NCBI RefSeq assembly: GCF_003855395.1
Contig: NZ_CP034015.1
Location: forward strand, 3,854,001-3,918,000
DNA from: Shewanella livingstonensis
Lineage (GTDB): Bacteria; Pseudomonadota; Gammaproteobacteria; Enterobacterales; Shewanellaceae
Length of the DNA stretch: 64,000 bases
Direction: 5' to 3'
The notes beneath the pieces are model-generated. The model did no database searches. It saw nothing but the letters and a program-made list of their open reading frames with translations, and was not told the DNA's origin. The translations under genes and the position numbers were made by a program. Every line of letters starts with the position of its first letter. Position 1 is the first letter of the stretch. This document shows positions 28,601 through 39,269 of the stretch, piece by piece.

Positions 28601-29122
28601 CTAAGGGCGACGCTTAGCTTCTAATGCCCGACGTTTTTCACGTGCTATTGGGGTTATTTCTGCCGCTAATTTATTTTCTAGACCCAACATAAAATATAAT
28701 TCCGCCATTAAAAAGAATGGCCCTATCAGTAATTGATTTAAGTCATCCATAAAAGCCGGTTTAGCCTTTTCATATTGATGACCAATAAACTGAATAATCC
28801 AGCCGATAACAAAAATACTGATGGCAATTATAAACGGATGGGCACTGTGAACAACTCGTTCAGATGTATATAACACAGGCACAATAAACAATACTAAACC
28901 AAGTGCTAAGCGTATATGAAGAGCCATGTAGTAACCTAACACTACAACCGTTAATATCATCGCTGCACTGACTTGATAATCGTGCCATGCAAAACGAAGT
29001 GTCCCCAACATTAAAAATGCCGACCAAATAATCATCGGAACACCAACAAAATGTGCCTTAATATTCTGTGGGTTCAAATGCACGCTTTTATACGTTGAAA
29101 GCTGTTCTACTGCCGATTTCAT
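28601..29122 (-). CDS. DUF962 / Mpo1-like family membrane protein
   Basis: A 173-residue protein of the family containing yeast Mpo1 (YGL010w), an iron-dependent 2-hydroxy fatty acid dioxygenase of the ER. Conserved histidine-bearing motifs flank the membrane region: HLNPQNIKAHFVGVP near residue 15 and FIGHQYEKAKPAFMDDL near residue 113, with four hydrophobic segments. The bacterial substrate is unknown, so enzyme function is inferred from family only. It lies downstream of acpS but beyond that operon's terminator, and its 3' end abuts the IS relic. Confidence 0.85.
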   Translation of the reverse strand: MKSAVEQLSTYKSVHLNPQNIKAHFVGVPMIIWSAFLMLGTLRFAWHDYQVSAAMILTVVVLGYYMALHIRLALGLVLFIVPVLYTSERVVHSAHPFIIAISIFVIGWIIQFIGHQYEKAKPAFMDDLNQLLIGPFFLMAELYFMLGLENKLAAEITPIAREKRRALEAKRRP

Positions 29123-29190
29123 TTTACGTCTCTTTAATTGTTGTTATCTTGTTAATTTACTCCATTTGAGCTTATTTTAAAAGGCCACAA

Positions 29191-29214
29191 AAAAAGGCGC
29201 TAATGCGCCTTTAA
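29191..29214 (-). terminator. Rho-independent terminator after acpS
   Basis: Minus-strand stem AAAGGCGC / GCGCCTTT with a 4-nt loop, followed by a T run, 22 nt after the acpS stop codon. It closes the lepB-to-acpS gene cluster. Confidence 0.88.
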
Positions 29215-29235
29215 TAAATATCCCATTCATTCATT

Positions 29236-29616
29236 TTAGCTCTCTAACACCACAGTAGCGACAGCATAATGCTTTTCATCGGCAATACTAATAAACCCTC
29301 GGCTACCGCTTAGTTGTTTAAGCCTAGCCAGTGCTCCATCGGTAAAACTAACCAATGGTGCTCCATTTTCATCATTGTCGATATGAATATGTTGGAACGA
29401 CACGCCTCTTCCTATTCCTGTGCCTAAAGCTTTGGCGGCGGCTTCTTTGGCGGCAAAACGTTTAGCTAAAAAACGCTCGGGCTGTTTTGATTGCAAGTAA
29501 GTAGCAAGTTCGGGCTCAGTCAACACTCGCCTAGCTAATCTGTCACCTAGACGCTCCCTCTGCTCGCTGATGCGGGCAATCTCTACAATATCAGTACCGA
29601 TACCAACAATTGCCAT
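29236..29616 (-). CDS. acpS: Holo-[acyl-carrier-protein] synthase
   Basis: Transfers 4'-phosphopantetheine from coenzyme A to apo-ACP. The 126-residue protein has the two family motifs: GIGTDIVEIARI at the N-terminus (Mg-binding Asp) and RFLAKRFAAKEAAAKALGTGIG near residue 47. The ATG overlaps the pdxJ stop codon by one base (TAATG). The pdxJ-acpS order is conserved in gammaproteobacteria. Confidence 0.97.
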   Translation of the reverse strand: MAIVGIGTDIVEIARISEQRERLGDRLARRVLTEPELATYLQSKQPERFLAKRFAAKEAAAKALGTGIGRGVSFQHIHIDNDENGAPLVSFTDGALARLKQLSGSRGFISIADEKHYAVATVVLES

Positions 29617-30353
29617 TATTCGCCTCTACGGCCGGCCAGCATGAGCTCCTTCATATCTCTAACTGCGGTGTCTAAACCATCAATAGCAGCTCGAGCAATC
29701 ACAGCATGACCAATATTAAGCTCATAAAGCTCAGGAATAGCGGCAATAGGTTTAACATTGTGGTAATGCAAACCGTGTCCAGCATTTACCACTAAGCCTT
29801 TACTGTGGGCATATTTTGCCATCTCGGTAATTCGCGCTAATTCGTCTGCCTGTTTAGCATCAGTACTAGCATCAGCATAACAACCGGTATGGATCTCTAT
29901 GTAGGGTGCACCAGACAAAACAGCTGCATCTATTTGTGTTCTATCAGCATCAATAAACAATGACACTTTAATACCTTGTGCAGCCAAACGAGTGACCGCT
30001 GAACGGATCTTCTCTAACTGACCTGCAACATCAAGACCACCTTCGGTGGTTAGCTCTTCACGCTTTTCAGGAACTAAACACGCATAGGCTGGTTTAATAT
30101 CACAGGCAATAGCAATCATTTCTTCAGTTACCGCAAACTCAAAGTTCATTCTTGTCTTCAATGTTTTTGCTAACAAATACACATCGCGGTCTTGAATATG
30201 ACGACGGTCTTCGCGAAGATGTATAGTAATGCCATCGGCACCAGCATGTTCTGCTACTGCTGCTGCATGCACTGGATCTGGATAGTGGGTACCGCGAGCT
30301 TGGCGCAATGTCGCGATATGATCGATGTTAATGCCTAATAGTATTCCGCTCAC
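29616..30353 (-). CDS. pdxJ: Pyridoxine 5'-phosphate synthase
   Basis: Condenses 3-amino-1-hydroxyacetone phosphate with 1-deoxyxylulose 5-phosphate to form pyridoxine phosphate; a TIM-barrel octamer. The GTG at 30353 is chosen because AAGGAG lies 6 nt upstream and it yields the family N-terminus [17 protein letters not shown]; the open frame runs 11 codons further up. Further motifs are [23 protein letters not shown] and [10 protein letters not shown]. Length 245 residues. Confidence 0.96.
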   Translation of the reverse strand: MSGILLGINIDHIATLRQARGTHYPDPVHAAAVAEHAGADGITIHLREDRRHIQDRDVYLLAKTLKTRMNFEFAVTEEMIAIACDIKPAYACLVPEKREELTTEGGLDVAGQLEKIRSAVTRLAAQGIKVSLFIDADRTQIDAAVLSGAPYIEIHTGCYADASTDAKQADELARITEMAKYAHSKGLVVNAGHGLHYHNVKPIAAIPELYELNIGHAVIARAAIDGLDTAVRDMKELMLAGRRGE

Positions 30354-30464
30354 ATCGAGCTCCTTAATGTAATGAATAACGTACAATAATGACTTATGTT
30401 TACCAAAGTTGGTACGAATTAAATCGTGCTTGGTTCACCAATTTAATCTAAGAGATTCTTTGTA

Positions 30465-31187
30465 CTAATCTGCTTTTTTGGTAAATAACAGCCGACTTAA
30501 CAACGGTTTATTACCCAGTAATGGCGTTAGCAAATAACGCATTAATCCTTTGGCTTGGTTAAACTGTTCCGGTTGTAAGTTTTGCGCTGCCAATGCGAGC
30601 AACATTGAGCCAGATAAACAGCCTTTACCATGAGTAAAAGAGGGATCTTGATTAGTTGCCACAGGAATAAAACCACCATCAGCAATAAAGCGATAATGAC
30701 AACCGCTGTCAAGTAAATCACCTTGAGTATCATAAGCAAGCGATGGAAATGCACCTAACTCTAATAACAGTGCCATTTCGAAATAACGCAGATGACTTGA
30801 GCAAAACTGTTTAGCTAGTGCGAGTAACGCACGGTGATAGTCTAAAAAGAGTCCTTCGGCTTGGTGTTCAACTGATAATAGACGAACCAATAACTCGTTT
30901 AAATAAAAACCTGAATAAAGACTATTCGCGCTTAGTGGCATCGCTGGCGCAGCAGATTCAATCTGAGTAATATTTTTTAACCCTAGATTTTTTGCTTCCG
31001 ATTTGGCACTAAATTGGATAATAAGAGGTTGAAAAGGTTGTAAGATACTTTTAATAGAACGTTTACCTGAACCGACTCGGGTAATGGCATCAACACGCCC
31101 AACGCCCTCTATTAGCAAATTTACAATCACGCTCGATTCGCGAAATTGTCGATGATGAAGCACATAGCCACGTTTCATAGTGGCCAT
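30465..31187 (-). CDS. recO: DNA repair protein RecO
   Basis: RecF-pathway mediator that helps RecA displace SSB and anneals single strands. The 240-residue protein has an N-terminal OB fold (RGYVLHHRQFRESSVIVNLLIEGVGRVDAITRVGSG, described here in pieces) and a helical C-terminal half. No zinc-binding cysteine cluster is evident, as in E. coli RecO. The first ATG (31187) and one three codons later (31178) are both possible starts. It sits between era and pdxJ as in E. coli. Confidence 0.93.
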   Translation of the reverse strand: MATMKRGYVLHHRQFRESSVIVNLLIEGVGRVDAITRVGSGKRSIKSILQPFQPLIIQFSAKSEAKNLGLKNITQIESAAPAMPLSANSLYSGFYLNELLVRLLSVEHQAEGLFLDYHRALLALAKQFCSSHLRYFEMALLLELGAFPSLAYDTQGDLLDSGCHYRFIADGGFIPVATNQDPSFTHGKGCLSGSMLLALAAQNLQPEQFNQAKGLMRYLLTPLLGNKPLLSRLLFTKKAD

Positions 31188-31223
31188 GCCTATAACTTAA
31201 TAATCAATAAAACTAAAGACGAT

Positions 31224-32228
31224 TTAGCTTTCGCCATAACCTAGACTTCTCAATGCACGTTCGTCATCAGCCCAACCTGATTTTACTTTAACCCACACTT
31301 CAAGAAATACTTTATTCTCGAATAAGGTTTCCATATCTAATCTGGCCTGAGTTGCAATAGTACGGATACGCTCACCTTTATTACCAATAACCATGCGTTT
31401 TTGACCTTCACGCTCAACGAGAATTAACGCATTGATTTGATAAACGCCATTTTCCATCATTTTAAACTGTTCAATCTCAACCGTCGCATCATAAGGAAGT
31501 TCATCCCCTAAAAAACGCATTAGCTTTTCACGGACAATTTCTGATGCCATAAAACGTTGTGAACGGTCGGTAACGTAATCTTCAGGGAAATAAAATGGTG
31601 CTTCAGGCAATGACTCACGTGCCATATCCAAAATACGTTGCACATTGGTGCCTTTACTGGCTGATATTGGCAAAATCTCATCAAAATCAAACTTTTTAGC
31701 CAATTCAGTTAGATAAGGAAATAATGATTCCTTATCTTTAATGTTATCCACTTTGTTAATGGCTAAGATGATTTTTCGATCATCATTACGATGTTGAATT
31801 TTTTGTAATACCATTTCATCATCGGCGGTCCACGTCATGCAATCAACAACAAAAATAACCATAGCAACATCCGCTAACGAACTGGCCGCAGCACGATTCA
31901 TCAAGCGGTTTATTGCACGCTTCTCTTCAATGTGTAGACCGGGAGTATCAATAAATATAATTTGGCTTGGGCCATCGGTATGAATACCCATAATACGATG
32001 ACGAGTCGTTTGCGGTTTCTTTGAGGTGATACTTACTTTTTGACCAAGCAACTTGTTCAAAAGAGTTGATTTACCCACATTGGGACGACCAACAATCGCC
32101 ACCATACCACAATAAGTTACCGCGTATTTAGCCGTGGCGATTGGCGCTGCTTGGTTCATCCTTGCTAGCAGTTCATCTAAGCTAGGTTCTTGGCTATCAC
32201 CTGCTGGCAAGTCTGTTTTCTTGGTCAT
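31224..32228 (-). CDS. era: GTPase Era
   Basis: Essential GTPase that binds the 3' end of 16S rRNA during 30S maturation. GTP motifs: G1 [10 protein letters not shown]3 DTPGLH, G4 NKVD, then a C-terminal KH domain ([16 protein letters not shown]). A 35-residue N-terminal extension relative to E. coli Era (301 residues) precedes the G domain. Its ATG overlaps the rnc stop codon (ATGA), so it is coupled to rnc. Confidence 0.97.
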   Translation of the reverse strand: MTKKTDLPAGDSQEPSLDELLARMNQAAPIATAKYAVTYCGMVAIVGRPNVGKSTLLNKLLGQKVSITSKKPQTTRHRIMGIHTDGPSQIIFIDTPGLHIEEKRAINRLMNRAAASSLADVAMVIFVVDCMTWTADDEMVLQKIQHRNDDRKIILAINKVDNIKDKESLFPYLTELAKKFDFDEILPISASKGTNVQRILDMARESLPEAPFYFPEDYVTDRSQRFMASEIVREKLMRFLGDELPYDATVEIEQFKMMENGVYQINALILVEREGQKRMVIGNKGERIRTIATQARLDMETLFENKVFLEVWVKVKSGWADDERALRSLGYGES

Positions 32229-32905
32229 TTATTCAGTAGCTCCAATACCTGAGCGGCGGCAAGCTGCTCAGCTTTTCTTCTTGAACTTGCCACACCGGTG
32301 ACAACTTTATCTAATTCGCTAATTCGACATTCTACAGTAAATGTCTGATCATGAGCTTCACCTTCTACCACTACGACTTGGTAATCAGGTAATGGCTTTT
32401 TAAAACCTTGTAAATATTCTTGCAAAATTGTCTTCGGATCTTTTTGATTAATACCCGGCTTTATCTCTGCTAAACGCTCTTGATACCAAGATAATAATAG
32501 CTTACGACAGACCTCAATGTCGGAATCAAGATAAGCGGCACCAATAATAGCCTCTACTGCATCAGCTAGAATAGATTCACGCCTAAAGCCACCGCTTTTA
32601 AGTTCACCCGGACCTAAAAACAAATAATCACCTAACTTAAACTCTATGGCAATTAATGTCAGGGTGTCACCTTTAACCAGAGTGGCACGCATGCGGCTTA
32701 AATCACCTTCTGTCGCCTTTGGAAACTGATGATACAAGGCATCTGAAATGACTATCGATAAAATCGAATCACCTAAAAACTCTAAACGCTCATTATGTTT
32801 ATTTGCTGCGCTGCGATGAGTTAATGCCTGGATAAGTAATTCAATATTATTAAATTCATAACCTAAAGTACGGCACAAACGCGGCAAATTTTTAATGGGT
32901 TCCAT
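32225..32905 (-). CDS. rnc: Ribonuclease III
   Basis: Double-strand-specific endoribonuclease that processes rRNA precursors and structured mRNAs. The catalytic signature [13 protein letters not shown] lies near residue 36, and the second acidic cluster in [17 protein letters not shown] dsRNA-binding domain ends the 226-residue protein. The ATG at 32905 overlaps the lepB stop as TGATG; a TTG one codon earlier is less likely. Order lepB-rnc-era-recO matches E. coli. Confidence 0.97.
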   Translation of the reverse strand: MEPIKNLPRLCRTLGYEFNNIELLIQALTHRSAANKHNERLEFLGDSILSIVISDALYHQFPKATEGDLSRMRATLVKGDTLTLIAIEFKLGDYLFLGPGELKSGGFRRESILADAVEAIIGAAYLDSDIEVCRKLLLSWYQERLAEIKPGINQKDPKTILQEYLQGFKKPLPDYQVVVVEGEAHDQTFTVECRISELDKVVTGVASSRRKAEQLAAAQVLELLNK

Positions 32906-33819
32906 CAATGTATTCCACCTACTCTATCAAAACGTACGCCGGTCGGTACCCATGTGGGTAATATATCACTCGACTTACGGTCAAATTCAAAACTAATCCA
33001 AATAGCAACGGCTTTACCGACTAGGTTTTCTTCCGGTACAAAACCCCAAAAGCGGCTGTCGGTACTGTTATCACGGTTATCACCCATGGCAAAGTACATG
33101 CCTTTTGGCACAACAAACTCACCAGCAGGAAGGCCAGCTTGAGGATAAAAGTGCTGTCTAAAATCAGGACGCGACGGATCAATCAAAATATCGTGTTTAA
33201 CTTCACCAAGTTGCTCATTCAAACGAATTAATGGCACACCATTATTACTGAACTCACCACGATTAATTTCGATATGTTCAATCGTTTTAGGTGCTGAACA
33301 GTCAGCTTGATTCACACACGACTCTTGGATCATTAACTGCTTATTTCGATAGAAAATTTTGTCACCTGGCAAACCTACTACACGCTTTATGTAGTCTATT
33401 TTTGGATTTTCAGGATATTTAAATACAAACACATCACCACGTTCAGGTTCGCCAATCTCAATCAATTTACTACGCCATACAGGATCGCGAAGTCCATAAC
33501 TAAACTTTTCAACTAATATAAAGTCGCCAACCAACAGTGTCGGCATCATAGAGCCTGATGGGATTTGAAATGGTTCATAAATAAATGAGCGCAAAATCAT
33601 TACAAATGCGATCACCGGAAAAATAGAATGTGCCGTTTCAACTAACACAGGCTCACGAATGATTTTATCTATCGCATCAGCGCTTAACTGTGATGAATTA
33701 GCTTGTGCTGTTAATAAACTTTCACGGCGTTTAGGTGCAAAAAAAACCACATCAATTAACCAAATAAGGCCACTGACTAAGGTTACGAGCACTAGAATAA
33801 GCGAAAAATAGGCTGCCAT
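32905..33819 (-). CDS. lepB: Signal peptidase I
   Basis: Inner-membrane serine protease that cleaves Sec signal peptides. Two N-terminal transmembrane segments (residues 2-22 and about 59-76) are followed by the periplasmic catalytic domain: nucleophile serine in [13 protein letters not shown], general-base lysine in [10 protein letters not shown], and box [12 protein letters not shown]. The ATG at 33819 (304 residues) is preceded by CAGGAG, 11 nt away; the longer frame from 33855 adds a hydrophilic stretch before the first helix and is unlikely. Repeat copy 2 separates it from lepA. Confidence 0.95.
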   Translation of the reverse strand: MAAYFSLILVLVTLVSGLIWLIDVVFFAPKRRESLLTAQANSSQLSADAIDKIIREPVLVETAHSIFPVIAFVMILRSFIYEPFQIPSGSMMPTLLVGDFILVEKFSYGLRDPVWRSKLIEIGEPERGDVFVFKYPENPKIDYIKRVVGLPGDKIFYRNKQLMIQESCVNQADCSAPKTIEHIEINRGEFSNNGVPLIRLNEQLGEVKHDILIDPSRPDFRQHFYPQAGLPAGEFVVPKGMYFAMGDNRDNSTDSRFWGFVPEENLVGKAVAIWISFEFDRKSSDILPTWVPTGVRFDRVGGIH

Positions 33820-33978
33820 TACTGATAGTTCTCCTGCTGGGTGTGTTGGATCCATATGGCTTGAGCAAAGGCTCAGAATAACTCAATCCAGTATGGTGAT
33901 TAACGAATAAACATTCACCCAGTTGAGTGTTACAAAATATATAGTAAAAGTAATGATAACGCCGCAATATGCGGCGTT

Positions 33979-34272
33979 TAGTGTCTGTAGATCTTTCAAG
34001 GTTGTTTTTACAGCGAATTGTTGGTCATTACTTAAACATGAGCTACTAGGCAGAGGCTTTGTCGTGTAGTTATACTACATAAAAAGCCGATAACGCAGTA
34101 GAAATGACCAACAAATGCTGCCCGAAGGGTTCGGCTAAAAACGTTTTACTCTTTGTTGAGCGATTCTTTGTGAATCAAGTGGTGCTTAGATTACTAGGCA
34201 GTAATCCACTCGCCTCGATTAAAACGTTTTTATATCGAATAAAATTTAACCAACAAAGTTCAACAGGCACTA
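33979..34272. repeat. MITE-like structured repeat, copy 2
   Basis: A 294-bp relative of the repeat at 17566, inserted between lepA and lepB. Ends: TAGTGTCTGTAGATCTTTC on the left and, read inward, TAGTGCCTGTTGAACTTTG on the right. The hairpin arms are conserved but changed in concert: GTTGGTCATT (34020) pairs with AATGACCAAC (34103), where copy 1 has GGCC; GGCTTT (34055) pairs with AAAGCC (34083), where copy 1 has GACTTT/AAAGTC. The extra 27 bp relative to copy 1 fall mainly in the first loop and a segment near 34160. No ORF of its own. Confidence 0.85.
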
Positions 34273-34296
34273 GCAAACTAAAACAATTAATTATTA

Positions 34297-36087
34297 TTAA
34301 TCGTTTAACTTCAATACCGCTAAGAATGCCTCTTGTGGCACTTCAACGTTACCGACTTGCTTCATGCGTTTTTTACCTTCTTTTTGCTTGTTAAGTAGTT
34401 TCTTCTTACGTGAAACGTCACCACCATAACACTTAGCGGTTACATCTTTACGTAATGCTTTAATACTTGAACGAGCAATAATCTGACTACCAACAGCAGC
34501 CTGAATAGCAATATCAAACATTTGGCGAGGGATCAGTTCTTTCATCTTTTCAACCAATGCCAAACCACGATGACGAATATTACTGCGGTGAATGATCATC
34601 GCTAATGCATCAACTCTGTCGCCATTGATTAAAATGTCCAATCGCACCATGTCCGCAGGATCAAAGCGAATAAAGTTATACTCTAATGAAGCATAACCAC
34701 GGCTCGTTGACTTGAGACGATCAAAGAAGTCCATTACCACTTCAGCCATCGGCAAATGATAAGTCACCGCCACTTGATTGCCATGATAAACCATGTTGGT
34801 TTGTGAGCCACGCTTTTCAATACACAAGGTAATCACGTTACCTAAGTATTCTTTGGGCACTAGAATATTAGCTTCAACAATAGGTTCACGAATTTCTTCG
34901 ATGTTGTTCAGCGCAGGTAAACCTGATGGATTATCAACATAAACAGTTTCACCACTGTTCATAATCACTTCGTATACCACTGTTGGAGCTGTGGTGATCA
35001 AATCCAGGTTATATTCGCGCTCTAAGCGTTCTTGCACAATCTCCATGTGGAGTAGACCAAGGAAACCAATACGGAAACCAAAACCTAATGCAGATGATGT
35101 TTCAGGTTCAAAGAACAGTGAAGCATCATTCAAACTTAACTTATTCAACGCATCGCGAAAGCTTTCATATTCATCCGTAGAAATGGGGAATACACCGGCA
35201 TAAACCTGAGGCTTAACACGCTTAAAACCTGGAAGAGGTTTGTCTGCGCCATTTTTTGCATGCGTTAAAGTATCGCCAACGGGTGCGCCATGAATTTCTT
35301 TAATACCAGAAATAACATAACCTACCTCACCAGCACGAAGCTCTAATTTATCTTTTTCTTTGGGTGTAAAAATGCCTATGCGATCAGCGTTATAGTTTTG
35401 CCCTGTGGACATCACTTTAAATTTTTCACCTTTTTTAAGAATGCCGTTCTTAATACGTACTAAAGACACAACACCAAGATAAGCATCAAACCACGAGTCA
35501 ATAATTAGCGCTTGTAAAGGCGCAGATTCATCACCCACTGGAGGAGGAATTTTTGCGATAATTTCTTCTAATACTAAATCAACCCCCACACCGGTCTTAG
35601 CAGAACAACGCACAGCATCAATGGCATCAATGCCAACAATGTCTTCAATCTCTGCAGCGACACGATCTGGCTCTGCCTGAGGTAAGTCAATTTTATTTAA
35701 TACTGGAACAACGTCTAAATTCATTTCTAGTGCGGTATAGCAATTTGCTAATGTCTGAGCTTCTACGCCTTGACCAGCATCAACGACTAATAATGCACCT
35801 TCACATGCAGCCAAAGAGCGTGAAACTTCATAGGAAAAGTCTACGTGGCCTGGAGTATCAATGAAATTAAGTAGATAAGTTTTACCATCTTTTGCATGGT
35901 AATCTAGGGTGACACTTTGGGCTTTAATCGTAATGCCACGCTCACGTTCTAGATCCATTGAATCTAAAACCTGTGCAGCCATTTCACGGTCAGTTAAGCC
36001 GCCACATACCTGAATAAGGCGATCGGATAAAGTTGATTTACCATGGTCGATATGGGCAATAATCGAGAAGTTTCTAATGTGTTTCAT
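34297..36087 (-). CDS. lepA: Elongation factor 4 (LepA)
   Basis: Ribosome-binding GTPase related to EF-G, implicated in back-translocation and 30S assembly. The 596-residue protein has G1 AHIDHGKST at residue 11, [12 protein letters not shown] and NKIDLP, then EF-G-like domains and the LepA-specific C-terminal domain ([22 protein letters not shown]). It is upstream of lepB as in E. coli, but the 294-bp structured repeat now lies between them. Confidence 0.98.
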   Translation of the reverse strand: MKHIRNFSIIAHIDHGKSTLSDRLIQVCGGLTDREMAAQVLDSMDLERERGITIKAQSVTLDYHAKDGKTYLLNFIDTPGHVDFSYEVSRSLAACEGALLVVDAGQGVEAQTLANCYTALEMNLDVVPVLNKIDLPQAEPDRVAAEIEDIVGIDAIDAVRCSAKTGVGVDLVLEEIIAKIPPPVGDESAPLQALIIDSWFDAYLGVVSLVRIKNGILKKGEKFKVMSTGQNYNADRIGIFTPKEKDKLELRAGEVGYVISGIKEIHGAPVGDTLTHAKNGADKPLPGFKRVKPQVYAGVFPISTDEYESFRDALNKLSLNDASLFFEPETSSALGFGFRIGFLGLLHMEIVQERLEREYNLDLITTAPTVVYEVIMNSGETVYVDNPSGLPALNNIEEIREPIVEANILVPKEYLGNVITLCIEKRGSQTNMVYHGNQVAVTYHLPMAEVVMDFFDRLKSTSRGYASLEYNFIRFDPADMVRLDILINGDRVDALAMIIHRSNIRHRGLALVEKMKELIPRQMFDIAIQAAVGSQIIARSSIKALRKDVTAKCYGGDVSRKKKLLNKQKEGKKRMKQVGNVEVPQEAFLAVLKLND

Positions 36088-36337
36088 TATGCTGCAATGA
36101 CTACTACTAAATATGATGAAATTGAGGTGGCAAATTGTACCTGATTAGGGGGTTAATACCAATCAGATTAAGCAATAGTGTCTATTTTGGTGCAATTATT
36201 GACCATAAATAGGGGTTTTGGAGAGAATGTTAATACCTTACTAGGTTCAATTAGCCTGTTGAGCACAGTATACCTGGTCATGAGTTATCATATAAAGGTT
36301 CAGAATACGGTCTAATGTATCGCATTAAAAATGCTGA

Positions 36338-36844
36338 CTAATGCCCTGCACTAATAATACCGACTTCTTGACCTAGATAGGCAATAATGACCGGCGTAGC
36401 ATCTGCTTCGAGTTGAGCGGCAAAATGCTTGCCAATAAACCAGGCAACCAACGCTCCTACTGCACCAAACGCCATAGCAAATCCATTGGTACTAAGCCCT
36501 ACTCCAGCGGCTAGCATCTGACCAACCAATGCACATAAAAACAAACCAAATAACGGCAATAAGTACACAAGTGCCGCCGCTTTGATAATGACGCTTTCAG
36601 GCAAGCCTATTTTGAGTAAGTCGCCGACATGGCAAGTTTTGTCACTGGGTAATGAAAAACGTTGTGTTTGCACCGAAAATGCTTTAGCTATTGTTGATGT
36701 GCCACAATTTTCACTGCTAGCACAATGGTTACATGCACTTTTTAATTCTACCTCAACCGTTGCCCAACCTTGTTGATAATCAACCACTCGGGCAATTTCT
36801 TCCATCATTGTTGATGTAGACGATTCGGATATGTGGCTATTCAT
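36338..36844 (-). CDS. rseC: SoxR-reducing / sigma-E regulatory protein RseC
   Basis: Inner-membrane protein of the rpoE operon, also linked to the Rsx SoxR-reducing system. A cytoplasmic Cys cluster (CNHCASSENCG) lies near residue 38, followed by two transmembrane helices (about residues 90-112 and 118-140). Length 168 residues. The first ATG has a weak GAG box; Met13/Met14 are alternative starts. It is separated from rseB by 170 nt containing a hairpin, so expression may be partly uncoupled from the upstream genes. Confidence 0.9.
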   Translation of the reverse strand: MNSHISESSTSTMMEEIARVVDYQQGWATVEVELKSACNHCASSENCGTSTIAKAFSVQTQRFSLPSDKTCHVGDLLKIGLPESVIIKAAALVYLLPLFGLFLCALVGQMLAAGVGLSTNGFAMAFGAVGALVAWFIGKHFAAQLEADATPVIIAYLGQEVGIISAGH

Positions 36845-36960
36845 TTAACAAACTCAACCCGTAAATAATGGCATGACTTTAGCACAATCTTACACATTGG
36901 CTAAGCAAGTTTACCGCTAAGCTATATCATTTCTAACGGTTCACTGACGACTAATACGCG

Positions 36961-36995
36961 TAAGCCGTGACACAATAACTTCGTGGCACGGCTTA
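36961..36995. repeat. Hairpin between rseB and rseC
   Basis: TAAGCCGTG / CACGGCTTA inverted repeat with a 17-nt loop containing a small inner CAC/GTG stem. No T run follows, so it is more likely an mRNA processing or stability element than a terminator. Confidence 0.65.
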
Positions 36996-37014
36996 CTCGT
37001 CAATTAATAATCGT

Positions 37015-37959
37015 TTATTTTAACACTAAACTATTGGCAATTTTATCCAAGGTTTCAGAAGGGACTTTACCAATGGCAACCACCTCAAGTGTTCCGACTT
37101 TAACCACCACCATGGATAACCCATTACGAATGAGTAATTCATTTGGCATTGGATTTTCTCCTGCACGGGCAACATACACAGAAATATTAGCTAATCCATC
37201 CGTTAACGCAACATACTCAACAGGTTCATGAATACCAATCAAACGATGATGATCACGAACAACGACATCAAAACCCTCTGGTAACCAGGTAAATTGCCAG
37301 TTTTTACCATCTGTACGTTCTGCCTGGTTCATTACCGCTGGCCACTCTTGCTTGGCAGCTTCAATTAAAATGTTCGCAGGCTCAGTTAATTCATTAAGCT
37401 CTATGACCATGGTTTGTTCAAGTAATTGCTTGTCTTTATTGAGGGTATCAAAACGTAAAGGCAGATAAGTATCCATATCAATCCATACCTGAGCATCATA
37501 ACGATCATCATTAGCCAATAAACGGATCATCTGCCCTGAACGCCCTGCAATACGACCTCGGCCGCCGATAACAAATTGATAGCCTTTTTCAAGCTGACTT
37601 AAATCACCAGATAAAGCAGCAGGCCAAACACCTTGGATACGAGGCGCAACAACGCTATAAGCTGGTTGGTCATGTTCTATAAACGTAACCGTATTGCCAA
37701 CTCTAACTGCAGTTTTAGGGGGACCATTAAGGTATTCAAGTATAGCGACTTCTTTATTATCGACAATACCATGAATGTAAACAAGCGGACGAATATGGTC
37801 AGCTTGTAATTGAATAATAGAGGTTTTGAATTGCTTATCATGCATTGCTTGGCTCATATTATTAAGCCAAGCTTTAGCAGACAAATCATCTTCAGCGTGT
37901 GTTGGAAAGGTTAACACTAACATTGCTAGCAGGATAAGGCGCAAGCTAACTCCTAACAT
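37015..37959 (-). CDS. rseB: Periplasmic sigma-E regulator RseB
   Basis: Binds the periplasmic domain of RseA, shields it from DegS cleavage and senses lipopolysaccharide intermediates. The 314-residue protein begins with a signal peptide (LRLILLAMLVLTFPTHA) and continues as the MucB/RseB fold: a LolA-like N-terminal half with AWLNNMSQAMHDKQF, and a smaller C-terminal domain. Third gene of rpoE-rseA-rseB, 26 nt after rseA. Confidence 0.95.
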   Translation of the reverse strand: MLGVSLRLILLAMLVLTFPTHAEDDLSAKAWLNNMSQAMHDKQFKTSIIQLQADHIRPLVYIHGIVDNKEVAILEYLNGPPKTAVRVGNTVTFIEHDQPAYSVVAPRIQGVWPAALSGDLSQLEKGYQFVIGGRGRIAGRSGQMIRLLANDDRYDAQVWIDMDTYLPLRFDTLNKDKQLLEQTMVIELNELTEPANILIEAAKQEWPAVMNQAERTDGKNWQFTWLPEGFDVVVRDHHRLIGIHEPVEYVALTDGLANISVYVARAGENPMPNELLIRNGLSMVVVKVGTLEVVAIGKVPSETLDKIANSLVLK

Positions 37960-37985
37960 GGTGAGATAAGGTTTATGCCAACGGA

Positions 37986-38600
37986 TTATGGATTTACCGC
38001 AGCATCTTGCACGCTATTATCAACAGCAACACCCGGATTCAAGCGTTGTTGCAACATATGATCTTGAATATAAGCATTAATACGACGACGCTGTTCTATA
38101 ACTTGTTCATTCGAATAACTTTGTTGACTTTGTACCGCACCTGTTTGATAACTTACCGGAGACACAGTACCCACTAAAGGACGGGTCATTAGCACTGGAA
38201 GTGGTGACTCAACATCATTAGTTTGGTTATAGTTCTGCACACCAACAATGGCTACCATAGCAACGGTTGCTGCAATAGCATATTGGCCAAACTGTTTGAA
38301 AAAAGGGACAACGTTTGAACTCGACGCCACATGTTGTTGTGCTTCAACGGTTGCAGCTGATTCATTTTGCTTGGCTTGAGGTGCAATAATTGTCGGTTCA
38401 AGCTCAATTGCTGCTGTGATGCTAGCAAAAAGGTCTAAGTCAATGGTTGCCGGTAACTCACCGCGCATCGCATCGCCTATCATGTGATAGCGTTGCCATT
38501 CATCATGTGAATCAACGTCAGCAGAAAGCTGCGCCAATGTTTTATCATCGACTTCACCATCAACTGCTGCAGATACCCACTCTTGACTTGATTTAAGCAT
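37986..38600 (-). CDS. rseA: Anti-sigma-E factor RseA
   Basis: Single-pass inner-membrane anti-sigma factor that holds RpoE until proteolysed by DegS and RseP. The N-terminal cytoplasmic domain (WVSAAVDGEVDD, WQRYHMIGDAMRGELP) binds sigma-E; a transmembrane segment spans about residues 102-120 (YAIAATVAMVAIVGV); the periplasmic tail is Gln/Asn-rich. Length 204 residues. It is 26 nt downstream of rpoE. Confidence 0.95.
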   Translation of the reverse strand: MLKSSQEWVSAAVDGEVDDKTLAQLSADVDSHDEWQRYHMIGDAMRGELPATIDLDLFASITAAIELEPTIIAPQAKQNESAATVEAQQHVASSSNVVPFFKQFGQYAIAATVAMVAIVGVQNYNQTNDVESPLPVLMTRPLVGTVSPVSYQTGAVQSQQSYSNEQVIEQRRRINAYIQDHMLQQRLNPGVAVDNSVQDAAVNP

Positions 38601-38626
38601 TATTCACCTATCTAAGGTTAAGGCTG

Positions 38627-39205
38627 TTACTTTTCCAGCAAAGGCTGGAGCTGTTTGTCGATTGCTTCTCGAGCACGAAAGATGCGAGATCTCACCGTAC
38701 CGACAGGGCAATCCATTATATTGGCAATATCTTCATAACTCATTCCCTCTAGCTCTCTGAGCGATATTGCCATTTTTAACTCTTCAGGCAGAGTATCGAG
38801 CGTATCGAAGATCACTTTACTCATTTGATCTTTCATTAATAATTGCTCTGGTGATGCAAACTCTTTTAGTGCATCACTGCCTTCATAATATTCTGCATCT
38901 TCTATATCGACATCGTTTGCAGGTGCTCTGCGCCCTTGCGATGTAAGATGGTTTTTTGCGGTGTTTACCGCAATACGGTACAACCATGTATAAAATGCAC
39001 TTTCACCACGAAAATTTGCTAACGCTCTGTACGCTTTAATAAAGGCTTCTTGTGTCACATCCGCTACATCCGCTTGATTGCGGACATACCTAGAAATTAA
39101 ACTCATCACTTTATTTTGATACTTTAGCACTAACAGGTTAAATGCATTTTTATCGCCTTGCTGTACTCGTTCAACTAATTGTTGATCACTATATTGTCCA
39201 CTCAT
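38627..39205 (-). CDS. rpoE: RNA polymerase sigma-E factor
   Basis: ECF sigma factor for the envelope stress response. The 192-residue protein has region 2 (FNLLVLKYQNKVMSLISRYV, DVTQEAFIKAYRAL) and region 4 (LPEELKMAISLRELEGMSYEDIA). It heads rpoE-rseA-rseB-rseC, is divergent from nadB as in E. coli, and is preceded by a promoter of its own sigma-E class. Confidence 0.98.
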   Translation of the reverse strand: MSGQYSDQQLVERVQQGDKNAFNLLVLKYQNKVMSLISRYVRNQADVADVTQEAFIKAYRALANFRGESAFYTWLYRIAVNTAKNHLTSQGRRAPANDVDIEDAEYYEGSDALKEFASPEQLLMKDQMSKVIFDTLDTLPEELKMAISLRELEGMSYEDIANIMDCPVGTVRSRIFRAREAIDKQLQPLLEK

Positions 39206-39269
39206 CCGAGCCGACTACTCCTAAATCTGTAATACTGATTTCTCAGTCGCTCGAATCCTGTTCATATAA

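Noticed and set aside
34104..34394. 96-residue ORF across repeat copy 2 and the end of lepA
   Set aside because: It lies within the noncoding repeat and antisense to lepA, so it is a chance frame.
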